Assembly (NCBI RefSeq): GCF_000003195.3
Contig: NC_012871.2
Coordinates: 44,502,554 to 44,566,553, forward strand
DNA: 64,000 nt
Source: Sorghum bicolor
Taxonomy: Eukaryota > Streptophyta > Magnoliopsida > Poales > Poaceae
Direction of reading: 5' to 3'
The notes beneath the pieces are model-generated. The model had not been told where the DNA came from. It saw only the letters and a list, made by a program, of their open reading frames with translations, and made no database searches. This document shows positions 21,705 through 33,925 of this stretch, piece after piece. Within the stretch, counting starts at the first letter, position 1, and each line of letters starts with the position of its first letter. Both the position numbers and the translations under genes were made by a program.

Positions 21705-22947
21705 AGCTCCCCCAAGCTTAACCTTTGCTCGTCCCTGAGCAAAGCTAAAATCAGCAAGAAATCAAGGGTTACTTTTATGCCTTTTACTATAGGTTTTTTT
21801 AAGTTATTACTAAGGTCTTAAGTGATTGAAAAACAGAATGATTAAGTCAAGCACTATGTCTTAAGTTCTTCTGTCTTACCTTTGTTCTGGAGTTTTTTTT
21901 TATAAGTCTGCAAAATAAAACTGAGGCATTTGCCTTCTTCTCAAAAGATATATAAGTAGAGCTTTAAAAGTTTTAGCATACTTACTTTGCATTTTGCTAT
22001 GTCAATGCTCAAAGCAAGGGAGAGGAATGTCATACTCCTAGATCAAGACCTTTGACCTTTTTGAAAAGTTTGTCATCTCTTACTGGCATATTGCTTATTA
22101 GAGGGACCATGGGCTATCATTTTTTTTCTTCTTTTTTTCAGTCTTTTTTTTTCAAGTGGGCAGCAAGTACCCCTAATTCTACTGTCGGACACATGTCCAT
22201 TTTTTCCACTCAGGTGGGTATCTTTGTACCCCTAATTCTACTTCGGACACTTGTCCATTTTTACCTCTTGTCTCACTCTTTTTTTCTTTTGAATCAAATT
22301 TTTACATAGTCCCATGCCTCTAACGCAATAATACTTCAGAAGAGTGAATCTTTTATATTTTTAAAACAAAAGGATCTTGATCTTTGGAGCATGATAATTC
22401 TCTCAACCAAAATTACAAGAATTAACAATGGCTTGAACAAAGCAAGTGCCCACAGTTTTAATATTCATATCTTATAAGACTCTAGGTATTATGATCTCAT
22501 ATTTATATTTTTTTTATGAATTTTTAGATTTTCAAAAGATAAAATCTCCAGAACTCTAGCAAAACTTGGAACAAGTTAAATAGTAGCTCAGACCTTCTCA
22601 TATCATGTTTGTCAATTACCTAGACTTGAATCAAACTTTCTTTTTATTTTATTTAAAACTTAGGATTACACAAAACTATTGTATATTACTCAAAAGAAAA
22701 ACTTTGTTTGGTTTCATGGTTATGCATTTTTTTATTTCCGAATACTAGTAAATAAAACTAAGAAAGAAAAGTAATACTTATCTAGATACACGTGGGGGTG
22801 CCTCCCCCAAGCTGGATGTTGACATAGTCGTTCACTCTTGTAGCCTGCATGTTTGGTCTCACTCTTCTTAAGCCTCAAAATCCTGCACAACCCAAATAGA
22901 CAACAAAACTCGTGGAGCGTGTTAAGGGTTAGGTAATTGTCTAGAGC
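21705..22947 (-). other. B1 polypurine tract and 3' non-coding region
   Basis: Minus-strand AAGCTTGGGGGAGCTTG (about 21703-21719) abuts the 3' LTR. The remaining 1.2 kb has T- and A-rich runs and the CTACTGTCGGACAC block shared with A and C. No gene seen. Confidence 0.75.
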
Positions 22948-24669
22948 TTAATGTGAGAATTCTATGAACTCAATCACATCAAGTTCCTCTACCAGGTTGT
23001 TTTGTGGCTCGAGATAGATTTTCAAGCGTTGACCATTTACCTTAAAAGTGTTACCTATGTCATCTTGGATGGTAATGGCTCCATGAGTTGAAGTGTCAAT
23101 AACCTTGTATGGTCCATCCCACTTACTTCGTAGCTTACCATGCCCAAAGAGCTTAACTCTTGAATTGAATAGTAGAACCTTATCTCCAGGCTTAAACTCC
23201 TTGTGCTTGATTCTCTTATCATGCCATCGTTTTGTTCTCTCTTTATAGATCCTTGAATTGTGGTAGGCTTTCTCTCTCCATTCTTCTAGCTCGGATAGTT
23301 GCATCAGTCGATTCTCGCTAGCGAGGTGGAGATCCATGTTCCATTTCTTAAGTGCCCAATGAGCCTTAAACTCTACTTCCACAGGCAAGTGACAAGTTTT
23401 TCCATATACAAGTTGATAAGGTGACATGCCTATGGGTGTTTTGAATGCAGTTCTATATGCCCAAAGTGCATCAAGAAGTTTGTCCTTCCACTCCTTACCC
23501 ATCTCATCTACGGTCTTTTGTAAAATATTTTTGATTTGTTTGTTAGATGTTTCGGCTTGACCGCTAGTCTGAGGATGGTATGGTGTTGCGACGTTGTGTC
23601 GAACTCCATGATTGGCTAGGTACTTCTGGAAGATTTTGTCGATGAAGTGAGAACCTCCATCGCTTATAACTATCCGGGGTATACCAAAGCGAGGAAAGAT
23701 TACTTCATGGAACATTCTCTTGGCATGTTTTGAATCAGCTGATCGACAAGGTAGGGCTTCTACCCATTTGGACACATAGTCCACAGCTACTAAGATATAC
23801 TCGCAATTCCCAGACATAGGGAATGGCCCCATGAAATCAATGCCCCATACATCGAAAAGTTCTACTTGAAGATTATTTGTGAGAGGCATTTCATTTCGTG
23901 AGTTGATATTCCCATGTTTTTGACATCGGTGGCATCTCCTGACATAGTCCTTTGTATCTTCATACATCGTTGGCCAGAAAAAACCACTTTGCCAAATTTT
24001 AGCATGTGTCCGGAATGCTCCATAGTGCCCTCCATATGGCGAGGCATGGCATCTTTCCATAATTTGAGTAGCCTCGGCCATAGGAACACACCTTCTCAAG
24101 AGTCCATCAGCGCAGACTTGGAAAAGATATGGCTCATCCCAAAGGTGGAAACGACTATCGTGAAGCAACTTCCTTTTGTTTGCACCAGGTGGGACATAGA
24201 CTTTTACTATAAAGTTTACGATGTCTGCATACCACGGATCTGCATGTGTTATCTTAAGCAGGGTGTCATCCCTTGGGTAGTCATTTATAGGAAGCTCATC
24301 ATGTGTTTCCTTATATTGAAGCCTAGACAAGTGGTCGGCTACAGAATTCTCAACTCCCTTCCTATCTCGGATTTCTATGTCAAAGTCTTGGAGTAGAAGA
24401 ATCCACTGAATTAGACGAGGCTTAGCATCTTTCTTAGTGAGGAGGTACTTGAGAGCAGCATGGTCTGAATAGATGATTATCTTCGCCCCCACTAAGTAAG
24501 ATCTAAACTTGTCTATAGCAAAGATAACAGCCAAAAGCTCTTTTTCAGTTGTAGTGTAATTGAGCTGTGGTCCAGACAAGGTTTTGCTAGCGTAGGATAT
24601 GGCATAATGCTTTTTTTCCTTGGTTTGTCCTAAAACGGCACCAACCGCAAAATCGCTAGCATCACACAT
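22948..24669 (-). pseudogene. B1 RNase H-integrase frame (Athila pol, 3' half)
   Basis: 573 codons. RNase H occupies residues 1-118: [15 protein letters not shown] supplies the first Asp, TEKELLAV the Glu, YSDHAAL the next Asp and VADHLSR the last. The integrase zinc-binding residues are His208, His215 or 222, Cys246 and Cys249. The catalytic triad is Asp278 (GIDFMGP), Asp337 (VISDGGSHF) and Glu373 (GQAETSNKQ). The C-terminal domain ends in a basic, non-chromodomain tail. The frame is intact in itself but out of frame with the reverse transcriptase because of a single-base-type indel near 24780. Sequence style is Athila. Confidence 0.9.
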
Positions 24670-26669
24670 GATCTCAAAAGGAAGATTCCAATCAGGTGGT
24701 TGGATAATCGGGGCTGAGATGAGTGCTTTCTTAAGAGTTTGAAAAGATTCATGACACTCATCACTAAAGATGAAAGGTCATCCTTAGCTAGGAGATTAGT
24801 TAGGGGTCTAGCAATTTGAGAGAAATTTTTGATAAAGCGTCTATAGAACCCTGCATGTCCCAAAAAGCTACGAATTCCTTTCACATTCGTGGGAGGTGGA
24901 AGTTTTTTAATAACTTCAATCTTTGCTTTGTCCACCTCTATACCACGTTCGGACACTTTATGTCCTAGCACTATTCCTTCCTGAACCATAAAATGGCATT
25001 TCTCCCAGTTTAGGATTAAGTGCTTTTCTTCACATCTCTGCAAGACTCTGTCTAAATTCTCCAAACAATGATCGAAGGTTTTGCCATAGACGGTAAAATC
25101 ATCCATGAAAACCTCCATGATCTTCTCAATCCTGTCCGAGAAAATAGACATCATGCACCGTTGGAAAGAAGCTGGAGCATTGCACAATCCGAACGACATT
25201 CGTCGGTATGCATAAGTTCCATATGGGCATGTAAAGGTAGTCTTTTCTTGGTCATCTGGGTGGATTGGGATTTGGTGATATCCAGAATAACCATCAAGGA
25301 AACAAAAGAAAGAGTGGTTTGCAAGCCGTTCCAACATTTCATCAATGAAGGGTAACGGAAAATGATCTTTCTTTGTAGCCTTATTGAGTTTTCGATAGTC
25401 AATACACATACGCCACCCAGTGACAATTCGTTGAGGGATGAGTTCATTCTTCTCATTCCTAATGACCGTCATTCCTCCTTTCTTTGGCACTACTTGGACA
25501 GGGCTAACCCACTCACTATGTGGCACAGGATAAATAATCCCAGCACGATAGAGTTTGAGGACCTCTTTCTTAACAACCTCTCGCATAGCATTGTTAAGTC
25601 TCTGTTGTGGTTCCCTTGAAGGTGTAGAATTGGGATCAATAGGGATACGATGAGTGCAGAGAATGGGACTAATGCCCGTGAGATCCTCGAGAGAGTAGCC
25701 AAAAGCTGATCTATGTCTTTCAAGAACAGTGACAAGTTGTTGTGTTTCATAATCGGAAAGCTTGTCACTGATAATTACTGGAGTTTTCGGGTTATTGTGC
25801 AAAAAGACATATCTAAGTCCAGAAGGAAGAGGTTTTAATTCTATCAAAGGAGGTGAGAGTTGTTCATTTCTGTCTAGCTCAACGGGTTCTACCAACTCTT
25901 CTTCTTCTTGAACAAAGTGTTCATGATTAAAGAATGGTTGGGTCATCTCATCTTGAGTTAGCATTAAGATCTCCTCAATAGGATCTGGTTCAAGTTTGGG
26001 TTCCACTATCGTGTTAATTGATCTAGCAAGAGGAACAACAATAGTGGAATTCCCAACTTTGAAGTCTAAATTACCTCGTTGTGGTTGTTCTTGTAAAAGT
26101 TTCATGATTGGTCTACCAATCAAGAGAGGAATCTCTGGTATGTCATAAATGTGAAAATCTAGACATATTCTAGAGTCCTTGATTCTAACAGGAACTGCCC
26201 TTAATACCCCATGGCTTTCCAGAATTAATCCAGATGGACTTTGTAAAAGTTTTTGAGATGGGGTTATGGACTCGTTGGGATAAAGAGTGTCAGCTAACTC
26301 CTTGGAAATAACATTTATCCCAACATATGGATTGTAGTGGACCTTCCTAACGGACCGTCTAATTTGGCACAGAAGAATGGTTGAAGGAGTGATGATCCGA
26401 GCTACCTCAGGAGACAGCTCTGCTTCTGTTAGCCATTCATAACTCAGAATAGCCGAAAGGCTTTTGATGTGTTCTATATCAACAGATTCTACTCTTAGAA
26501 CAGATTGAGTGGTCCTAGCTAGAGGTCGTGTTTGGATAGGAAAATTCGAGGTGTTTCCATAATCTTCAAAAAGATCTTCCTCGAATTCAAAGGGATGCTC
26601 TAAAGGTTGTGGTTCATCATCCTTTAGTTGGTTTTGCATTCCCTTATCAGGAGGTTTCTCTACAACCAA
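24630..26669 (-). pseudogene. B1 protease-like and reverse transcriptase frame (Athila pol, 5' half)
   Basis: 679 codons. Residues about 105-190 look like a retropepsin-derived fold (YVGINVISKELADTLYP ... LDFHIYDIPEIPLLIGRPI), but the position of the catalytic Asp-Thr/Ser-Gly has no such motif. Reverse transcriptase spans about 340-620. FLDGYSGYHQ (457-466) and FMDDF (521-525) are the catalytic motifs, and SFLGHAGFYRRFI follows. After residue about 631 the frame reads into nonsense, the frameshift near 24780, and RNase H continues in another frame. The displayed start is not a true start; the frame is open upstream into gag. Confidence 0.88.
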
Positions 26670-27413
26670 ATTAATAGGTGGGTCAGGTGGAATTTCTAAC
26701 TCGGTTGTAAGTTCTTCATCTTTTGGTTTAGGATCAGGCTCGACTTCTTTTTCTTCTTCAGGAAACTCATCATAAATGCCTGTGTAAGGGGTATTTTCAA
26801 GGATTCTCTCTAGGATAGCTCTCCCCTCATCTGTGAGCTTGTGTGTGAATGAGCCTCCTCAAGCAATGTCGAGGTGAAGAGCAGCCTCCTTGCTTAGACC
26901 ACGATAAAAGTGGTAGTACAGTACATGGTCAGGCAGGGAAAGGTTTGGACCGGAATTGGTAAGGCTTGTGAACCTAGCCCAAGCTGCTCCTAAAGTTTCC
27001 TTCTCTCTTTGTTAGAATGTAAGAATTTCGATTCTAAGGTCAGCGATTCGAAAGAGTGGAAAGAAAGCGAGACAAAAGTTGTCCCGAAGTTCGTCCCAAT
27101 TTCCATTAACGCCTCCTACAGAATGAGCATACCATTTTTTTTCTCTTCCCAAAAGGGAGAACGGAAATAATTTCCATTTAAGGGTGTCTTGTGTCGTGCC
27201 GGAAATAGATCGGCAAGAGCACAACTGCTCGAATTCTCTAAGGTGGGTGTATGGATCTTCATCTACTTGCCCAGAGAAGGGTTGCTCCTGAATCATGGCT
27301 ATTAGATCAGGGCCGAGGTCGTAGCTATCTGTAAGAATTGGATGTGATGATGGTGGTGGCTCTAATAACTCGCCCTTTGGAGCAAAGAATTTATAGATAG
27401 GAGTGAAATCCAT
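26670..27413 (-). pseudogene. B1 gag, shortened
   Basis: The ATG at 27413 begins MDFTPIYKFFAPKGELLEPPP. A capsid-like region follows (EQPFSGQVDEDPYTHLREFE and onward), ending at a break near 27012. The remaining gag reads in another frame (YYHFYRGLSKEAALHLDIA), with a stop near 26858, and passes into an acidic Glu/Pro-rich linker in frame with the protease-like segment. No zinc knuckle or long coiled coil is visible, unlike element A. Confidence 0.75.
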
Positions 27414-27505
27414 GTGGTGTGGTGAAAATGGTAAGGTGAGTGTGGTAAAAGGGAAAAGAAAAAGGATACATGGATGACTTGGTTTGAAACTAGCACAGCT
27501 ACCGC

Positions 27506-27523
27506 TCCCTGGCAACGGCGCCA
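27506..27523 (-). other. B1 primer binding site
   Basis: Minus strand TGGCGCCGTTGCCAGGGA, with one base different from the A and C primer sites, adjacent to the 5' LTR. Confidence 0.88.
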
Positions 27524-27530
27524 GAAAGCT

Positions 27531-28807
27531 TGTTGGGTATTTTAAACGCAAACAGAAAAATCCGCAAGCGCACGGATACCGATGTAGCTTTCACCTGGGA
27601 GTATTCCAGAGTATCGATTTTCCACAGGGAACGTGAGTGTACTAATTAAGATCCAAGATCGCCCAAGGATAACTATATAATTATTTTTGGTGGGAAGAGA
27701 GGAAGTTTCCTGAGAGTTCTCTAGTTGATCTAAGAATCAAGAATTACTTCAAGATTATCTATATCGGGACATCAGAGCACTAACCACGGAAAGAGATGAG
27801 AAGGGGGCTAGGAAGGTCTGACTACGGTCCTACAAACACCGATCCGAACGAGGTGGAATACGTCGACCGTTAGGGCTGTCACTACCCTAAGGCTACCACA
27901 ACAATCCGTAGGATTGGGTGCAATTCCAGGTAATTGCAAGACTAAACACCACGTCTAATATATTAATTACTACTCTAATGTTGCAAAGATTAGAGCACTT
28001 GATGCAAGCGGGAATCCAATAAATAGCTTGAATGTAAATAAAAGTAATTAAAGAACTCAGGATTATGAATTGAAGAACCTGGAGAACGATGAAGAACGAA
28101 CCAGTTGCTGCAAAAGTACAATGTTGAGGAAGATCCGACAGATCCGGCTCCTCCTCCGCTCTCCTCTTCTCTCTCCCTATTTTCTAGATTACAACTAGAA
28201 CTAACTAGAACTAGAACTAGAGGAACTAGAACTAGAACTAGATGAACTAGAACTAGATCTAGATGAACTAGAGGTAGAACTAGAAGAACTAGAGGGATCC
28301 TCTCTACTGGGATGAAGACTTGAAACCCTAACTTTGATTCTGTAGAAGAGGTATGATCTCCAGGGGCCAGGGGGTCTGGTTTTATAGTCCCTTCAAGTGA
28401 ATCTGGGCCGTCGGATCAAACCGACATTGATCGCACGGTTTTCCTTGATCCTTTAGGTCGGTGGAGCATAATCCCCGAGACTCGTGCTGATTGGCCAGCA
28501 GAGGAGGGCGGGCGCCCAGGGGGGTAGGGCGGGCGCCCTGCCTCCGGGCCCGCTCGGCCTCCCGTTCATTCCCGTGGCTTCTGGAGTCTTCTAGATGGTA
28601 GAAAATTGCGCGGCACGTTAATATCTCTATGTAAACCCGACGTGTGGGCCTTTCCTCCATATTTCCTGATAACCCCCTGCAGAAATAGACAAACACCAAA
28701 ACTCGTGGAATTCTGTCAGATAAAACCCTAAGTCTAGGTGTTGACTGCATATAAGTCCTTTTCCATGATTAGTTGACGGTTAAATGTGAGCATTAAGGAC
28801 CGTCAAC
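27531..28807 (-). repeat. B1 5' LTR
   Basis: About 1277 bp, starting TGTTGGGTATTTTAAACG in plus orientation and ending ...GGACCGTCAAC, one base short of the family end. Next to it starts a 126 bp remnant of the P 5' LTR. Confidence 0.9.
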
Positions 28808-28933
28808 TGTTGTCGGGACCAAAGTGTTCGAGTTGCCACCTTTGCCGATAGTAAGGTCAAATCGGCTGGCACGCCTTAACGTTTGAATCGGGTATTAGCC
28901 CTTTGTGTTTGCAGATCAGCTTTTGCACCAACA
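28808..28933 (+). repeat. P 5' LTR, last 126 bp
   Basis: Matches 48475-48600 with few differences. The first about 600 bp are lost where B1 joins. Confidence 0.9.
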
Positions 28934-28940
28934 CATCTTT

Positions 28941-28957
28941 TGGCACGCCCAGTGGGA
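28941..28957 (+). other. P primer binding site
   Basis: TGGCACGCCCAGTGGGA, seven bases after the LTR, the TGGCACGCCC-type primer site common in grass Tat-like elements. Confidence 0.75.
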
Positions 28958-29781
28958 CAAGATTCAAGATCAACATCAACGTGGCGAATACCGAGTTCGA
29001 TTTGGAGAACGTTATCCCTGTGACGGAAGCCAATCTCAGAGATGAGCAGAATCAAGCTATTGCAAAAGCCATGGAGGACTACAAGCAGCAATGTTTGAAA
29101 TCCTTCAGCATCAACAGGAGTGGCGAAGTGATCCAGAAAGAAGCATTGCCGGCGCCTCGGCAAATTACTTTTGAAGCCAATCCTTGTAAACTTCAAGACA
29201 TGGTTGACAATGTCATTAACTGTGCCTTGATTAATCAAGCTGGTGTATTGTCCAATACGGTTTCCAATGCCGTGGCTAGAACTTTCAAAGAAGGACAGTT
29301 GCCACCCAATTATGTGGGCCCTGCCCATCATCAGCCGGGATCACCAGTGGTTACAGCTCCATCGGCTGCTACGGCCGCTACGGGTATAGAAGTTACTCCT
29401 CCTCCAAGCACATTAGGGGTCATTGATGTGCAATCTACATCAATGATGGCTAATCCATCAACATCAGATGAACAAATCAAGCTTGCCAAAGATCTATTGG
29501 CATCGGCAATGTCGGGATCTGTTCCTCCTAACTGGTGGGGTTATGGTATGCCCCCAGAGATGATGTTGAAGACGCCTGGGACATCTCAAACGGCTGACAT
29601 AAGAGGCAAGGCTCCTATGGCATCGGCACCTCCAAATATGCCGATGAATCAGAGTCCCCAGTATACTACAACTACTACTGCAAGACCTTACACTGAGAAT
29701 TCACAAGCCCCAACGTTCCAGATGCCTAACGCATCGGCAGACTCAATGCCGACGCACCAGAGGTTTGTGACACAGCCAGGG
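28958..29781 (+). pseudogene. P gag, N-terminal part
   Basis: Open frame from before the primer site to 29784. The first in-frame ATG is near 29071 (MEDYKQQ). It is Pro/Ser/Thr/Met-rich with no clear domain, like the N-terminal part of Tat Gags. The frame is interrupted by the CRM element at 29782; gag resumes at 37767 after the duplicated CAGGG. A leaderless start or a spliced start is possible, as no ATG lies near the primer site. Confidence 0.7.
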
Positions 29782-30972
29782 TGATGCGACACGTTGTCCT
29801 GATCTTCACGACGTAGGATGAACACCGATAACTAGCTGAAGAACAGCCGGATAACTTGCTGCAAGCAGCGATAACTAGTGCAACCTGGCAAATAAAACTC
29901 GAAGCCAACCACCGTCTTTAACCGGCAACCTGAATCGAGGATTCGCCCAACCACAGTCTCAAAGAACCAACCGACACAGCCTACAATCAATCAAGGAATA
30001 CCTTGAAGGGAGTAGGGGCACAAATTGGGAGCGGATGAAGCCGCCGCCTATGTAATCCCGCGAGGAAATCACAAGAGCAAAGGGGTAGAGATCACTCTCT
30101 GAATTTGTTAGCACGCAGCTGAACAAAGGGGTTCTGTATTTCAATTATCAAAGTCTGAGATTACAATGAGTCTTAGGGGGTATTTATACTAGCAACAGCC
30201 CTGCTAGATAAGTATGAAAACAAAATAGAGTTTCTGAGGAAAGGCAATGTGAAAGGTCCCCTCGAAATGGATTCCCGAAGTGGATTCGCGTGACTGTTGG
30301 CCTCCAGAGCAGTTTCCAATAAACTGACCATAACTTTTTATTGGGAAGTCCAAATGATGATCCGTTTCTTGGGTGTGAAACTAGACTCAAAGGGCTTTCT
30401 AGCAATGTATTCCATCCAGCACGAAACATTATAGACTAGTACAGTTACTTGGCAAGTTGTACCAACATTCTGTCACGACAGACTGTTGACCTTTTGAGCA
30501 GGCTGCACTAATTCTGGTTTGCAGGCAATATGGAGTATCCAAACTGGTCGCCACTAGATTCATTAGAAAGTAGACTCGTCAAGATTTCCAACAAGTGCTC
30601 ATGGACCTTCATAGCTTTTGTGAGTAAAAGGTTATGAAGATTCTTTGCACTGGTCCGTTTTTACTTCCACTGGTCCGTTTTTGACTTCTTCTGGAACTCG
30701 CACTGGTCCGTTCTTCATGGTCCGATTCTTCCTTCTCTTCTTCTATATACCTGAGTATAATCAAGGTACAACACTTAGGTAGTATATAATTCTCATTAAT
30801 GTTAAAATAAATCTCACAAAGTAGCGCGTGGACCTCTTGTTGTAGCTTCTTTGCACGACTACGAGTAATCGGTCCATCGATGACTTGAGCTGGTGTCGGT
30901 GTAGGTGAAACTTGAGTGGGTGTGGCTTGACTTGGAGCTTGTGACATCTTGCTTGGTGGCATGGTCATATCA
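29782..30972 (-). repeat. CRM element 3' LTR
   Basis: 1191 bp, TGATGCGACACG...GGTCATATCA in plus orientation. Encodes the last about 121 codons of pol on the minus strand. A few differences per hundred bases from the 5' LTR. Confidence 0.93.
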
Positions 30973-33899
30973 TCCTCCCCCCCTTGAAAAGGAGTCGTCC
31001 TCGACTCTAAAGTGTCTTCACTTGTGAATGGTGAGAGATCAGCAACATTGAAGGAGTTGCTCACACCATAACTTGCAGGAAGATCAATCTTGTATGCATT
31101 GTCATTGATCTTCTCAAGAACACGAAATGGAACATCTCCTCGTGGCAGCAATTTTGATTTGCGCTGCTGAGGAAAACGATCCTTGCGCAAGTGTATCCAC
31201 ACCAAGTCCCTGGGTTCAAATAACACCTTCTTCCTATGTTTGTTCATACTTGCAGCCGTGCGTCCTGCCTTGAGTTCAATTGCTTCCTTGGTCTTCTCGT
31301 GTACCTTCTTGATGTATGCAGCACACTTGGAGGCTTCCATATTGGTTCTTTCCTGTAATGGAAGGGGCAACAAATCTATCGGAGCAATAGGTTTGAACCC
31401 ATATACAATTTCAAAAGGACACATATTAGTGGTAGAGTGTACTGCCCTGTTATATGCAAACTCCACATGTGGCAAGCATTCCTCCCAAACCTTCAGGTTC
31501 TTTTTCACCATAGTACGCAGCAACATTGACAATGTGCGATTCACCGCTTCAGTTTGTCCATCGGTTTGAGGGTGACAAGTGGTGGAGAACAAAAGCTTGG
31601 TTTTGAGCTTTGCCCATAATGTTTTCCAAAAATAGCTCACAAACTTGACATCACGATCAGATACAATAGTTCTAGGCACTCCATGCAGGCGCACAATTTC
31701 CCTGAAGAACAAATTAGCAATATGTGAAGCATCGTCGCTCTTGTTACAAGGAATAAAATGAGCCATCTTTGAAAATCTATCAACCACAACAAAAATTGAA
31801 TCTTTTCCTTTCTGAGTTCTAGGCAACCCCAAGACAAAATCCATGCTTATGTCTTCCCAAGGAGTTTTAGGAGTAGGTAAAGGAGTATATAAACCATGTG
31901 GGTTCAGTTTAGACTTAGCTTTGTGACAGGTAACGCATCGCTCCACGAATCTGATGACATCTCTTCTCATCTTGGGCCAATAAAAATGATCTTCTAGCAG
32001 CTCATAGGTTTTCCTTTGTCCAAAATGGCCTGTCAATCCTCCCCCATGAGACTCCTGCAACAAAAGCAATCGAACCAAAGAATTTGGAACACAGATTTTG
32101 TTAGCTCTAAACAAAAATTCATCATGTATATAATATTTTTCCCAACCTTTTCCATTTTTACAATGATTATATGGTTCTGAAAATTTAGGGTCATTACTGT
32201 ACAGTTCTTTCAAACTTTCAAGTCCCAAAACCTTTACCTCAAGTTGGTTTAGCAACACACTCTTTCGTGACAGAGCATCAGCAACAACATTGTCCTTACC
32301 TTTCTTATATTTCACAATGGATGGAAATGTTTCGATGAACTCAACCCATTTGGCATGACGACGGTTCAGTTTTGCTTGTCCTTTCAAGTACTTCAAAGCT
32401 TCATGATCAGAGTGAATAACAAATTCTTTTGGCCATAAGTAGTGCTGCCATGTTTCAAGCACACGCACCAAAGCATATAATTCTTTATCATACACAGAAT
32501 AATTCAGTTGAGCACCTCCTAGTTTTTCACTAAAATATGCTACAGATTTTCCTTGTTGCATTAAAACTCCTCCTATCCCAATTCTACTAGCATCACATTC
32601 TATTTCAAAAGTTTTAGTGAAATCAGGAAGAACAAGTACAGGTGCTTCAGTCAAACGTTTCTTTAATTCTTGAAATGCATTTTGTTGTGATTTTTCCCAT
32701 TTAAAGTCAACACCTTTCTTTGTCAATTCATTCAAAGGAGCAGCGATGGTACTGAAATCTCTCACAAACCTCCTATAAAAACCAGCAAGGCCATGAAAAT
32801 TTCTTACTTGACTTACATTTGTTGGAGTTGGCCAATCCTTGATGGCTTTCACCTTGCTTTCATCCACTTCTATGCCCTTTCTTGAAACAACAAAGCCAAG
32901 AAACACAACATGGTCTGTGCAAAAACTGCACTTCTCAAGATTAGCAAATAATTTCTCCTTTCTAAGCTCTTCCAAGACTTGCTGAATATGATTCACATGT
33001 TCCTCAAAAGACTTGCTGTAAATTAAGATATCATCGAAGTAGACAACAACAAATTTTCCAATGAAAGCTCTCAAGACATGGTTCATTAATCTCATGAAAG
33101 TACTAGGAGCATTAGTCAAACCAAAAGGCATAACTAACCATTCATACAGCCCAAATTTTGTTTTAAATGCAGTTTTCCATTCATCCCCTATTTTCATTCT
33201 TATCTGATGGTATCCACTTCTCAAATCAATTTTAGTGAATATGGTGGAACCACTTAATTCATCAAGCATGTCATCTAAACGTGGGATAGGATGGCGATAG
33301 CGAACAGTGATGTTACTTATAGCTCTACAATCAACACACATTCTCCAAGAACCATCTTTCTTAGGTACTAAAATTACAGGAACAACACAAGGACTTAAAC
33401 TTTCACGAACAAAACCTTTATCAAGAAGTTCTTGCACTTGCCTTTGTATCTCCTTTGTTTCTTCTGGATTGGTTCGGTATCGTGGTCGATTAGGTAGTGC
33501 AGCCCCTGGAATGAGATCAATTTGATGCTCAATCCCACGAATTGGAGGTAGTCCCGCCGGTGTTTCTTCTGGAAAGACATCTCCATAGTCCTGCAAAAGA
33601 TGAGACACAACACTAGGAAGAGAGGTCATGTCGTTAGTTGAAATTAAAATGTCTTTGTATACAAGTACAAAGAGCACTTGTTTGGGGTTGTTCCTCACTT
33701 CTCTCATTTCAGATTTTGTGGCTAGCATGACTAAATTCTCTCCCTCTCCTTTCTTTTTCTCCCTCAAATTTGGCTTGTGGCACTCACTCACCGAATTGTG
33801 GATGGCACTCAATTTCTTTTGCTCTCCTTCCTCTCTACTCACTGGAACAATTTCAGATTTCTTTTGTAAATGTTCAACCATGATTTGTTGGGGTGACAT
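30609..33899 (-). CDS. CRM reverse transcriptase-RNase H-integrase, reading into the LTR
   Basis: 1096 codons. Reverse transcriptase spans about 110-390 with YFDD at 287-290. RNase H follows with Asp436, Glu473, Asp498 and Asp541. The integrase zinc site is His618, His625, Cys655 and Cys658, and the triad is Asp687, Asp748 and Glu784. After the integrase C-terminus (about 900-965) an acidic GGEDD at 973-977 crosses the LTR boundary. The tail is Pro/Ser/Thr-rich with [17 protein letters not shown], the position and style of the C-terminal CR motif of CRM elements. The displayed start lies within the protease-pol linker; the frame opens upstream to about 33950, where the frameshift is. Confidence 0.92.
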   Translation of the reverse strand: MSPQQIMVEHLQKKSEIVPVSREEGEQKKLSAIHNSVSECHKPNLREKKKGEGENLVMLATKSEMREVRNNPKQVLFVLVYKDILISTNDMTSLPSVVSHLLQDYGDVFPEETPAGLPPIRGIEHQIDLIPGAALPNRPRYRTNPEETKEIQRQVQELLDKGFVRESLSPCVVPVILVPKKDGSWRMCVDCRAISNITVRYRHPIPRLDDMLDELSGSTIFTKIDLRSGYHQIRMKIGDEWKTAFKTKFGLYEWLVMPFGLTNAPSTFMRLMNHVLRAFIGKFVVVYFDDILIYSKSFEEHVNHIQQVLEELRKEKLFANLEKCSFCTDHVVFLGFVVSRKGIEVDESKVKAIKDWPTPTNVSQVRNFHGLAGFYRRFVRDFSTIAAPLNELTKKGVDFKWEKSQQNAFQELKKRLTEAPVLVLPDFTKTFEIECDASRIGIGGVLMQQGKSVAYFSEKLGGAQLNYSVYDKELYALVRVLETWQHYLWPKEFVIHSDHEALKYLKGQAKLNRRHAKWVEFIETFPSIVKYKKGKDNVVADALSRKSVLLNQLEVKVLGLESLKELYSNDPKFSEPYNHCKNGKGWEKYYIHDEFLFRANKICVPNSLVRLLLLQESHGGGLTGHFGQRKTYELLEDHFYWPKMRRDVIRFVERCVTCHKAKSKLNPHGLYTPLPTPKTPWEDISMDFVLGLPRTQKGKDSIFVVVDRFSKMAHFIPCNKSDDASHIANLFFREIVRLHGVPRTIVSDRDVKFVSYFWKTLWAKLKTKLLFSTTCHPQTDGQTEAVNRTLSMLLRTMVKKNLKVWEECLPHVEFAYNRAVHSTTNMCPFEIVYGFKPIAPIDLLPLPLQERTNMEASKCAAYIKKVHEKTKEAIELKAGRTAASMNKHRKKVLFEPRDLVWIHLRKDRFPQQRKSKLLPRGDVPFRVLEKINDNAYKIDLPASYGVSNSFNVADLSPFTSEDTLESRTTPFQGGEDDMTMPPSKMSQAPSQATPTQVSPTPTPAQVIDGPITRSRAKKLQQEVHALLCEIYFNINENYILPKCCTLIILRYIEEEKEESDHEERTSASSRRSQKRTSGSKNGPVQRIFITFYSQKL
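30973..30986 (-). other. CRM polypurine tract
   Basis: Minus strand AAGGGGGGGAGGA abuts the 3' LTR and at the same time codes for the acidic GGEDD segment of pol. Confidence 0.85.
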
Positions 33900-33925
33900 A
33901 GGCTTGAGAACAAACTTCTTCCCCG

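Larger units (their letters stand above)
20846..28807 (-). mobile_element. Polymerase-bearing Athila element B1
   Basis: Minus-strand order from 28807 downward: 5' LTR (27531-28807), primer site, short gag, protease-like and reverse transcriptase frame, RNase H-integrase frame, 3' non-coding region, polypurine tract, and 3' LTR truncated to 20846-21704. The LTR belongs to the A/C family and its two copies look very similar. The last A of the 5' LTR is missing or changed where it meets a fragment of the P LTR, and no target duplication can be found, so both flanks were reshaped by deletion. One frameshift interrupts pol. Confidence 0.9.

Noticed and set aside
28876..29331. 151-codon frame antisense to the P gag
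   Set aside because: Shadow of gag in the opposite phase, no motif.
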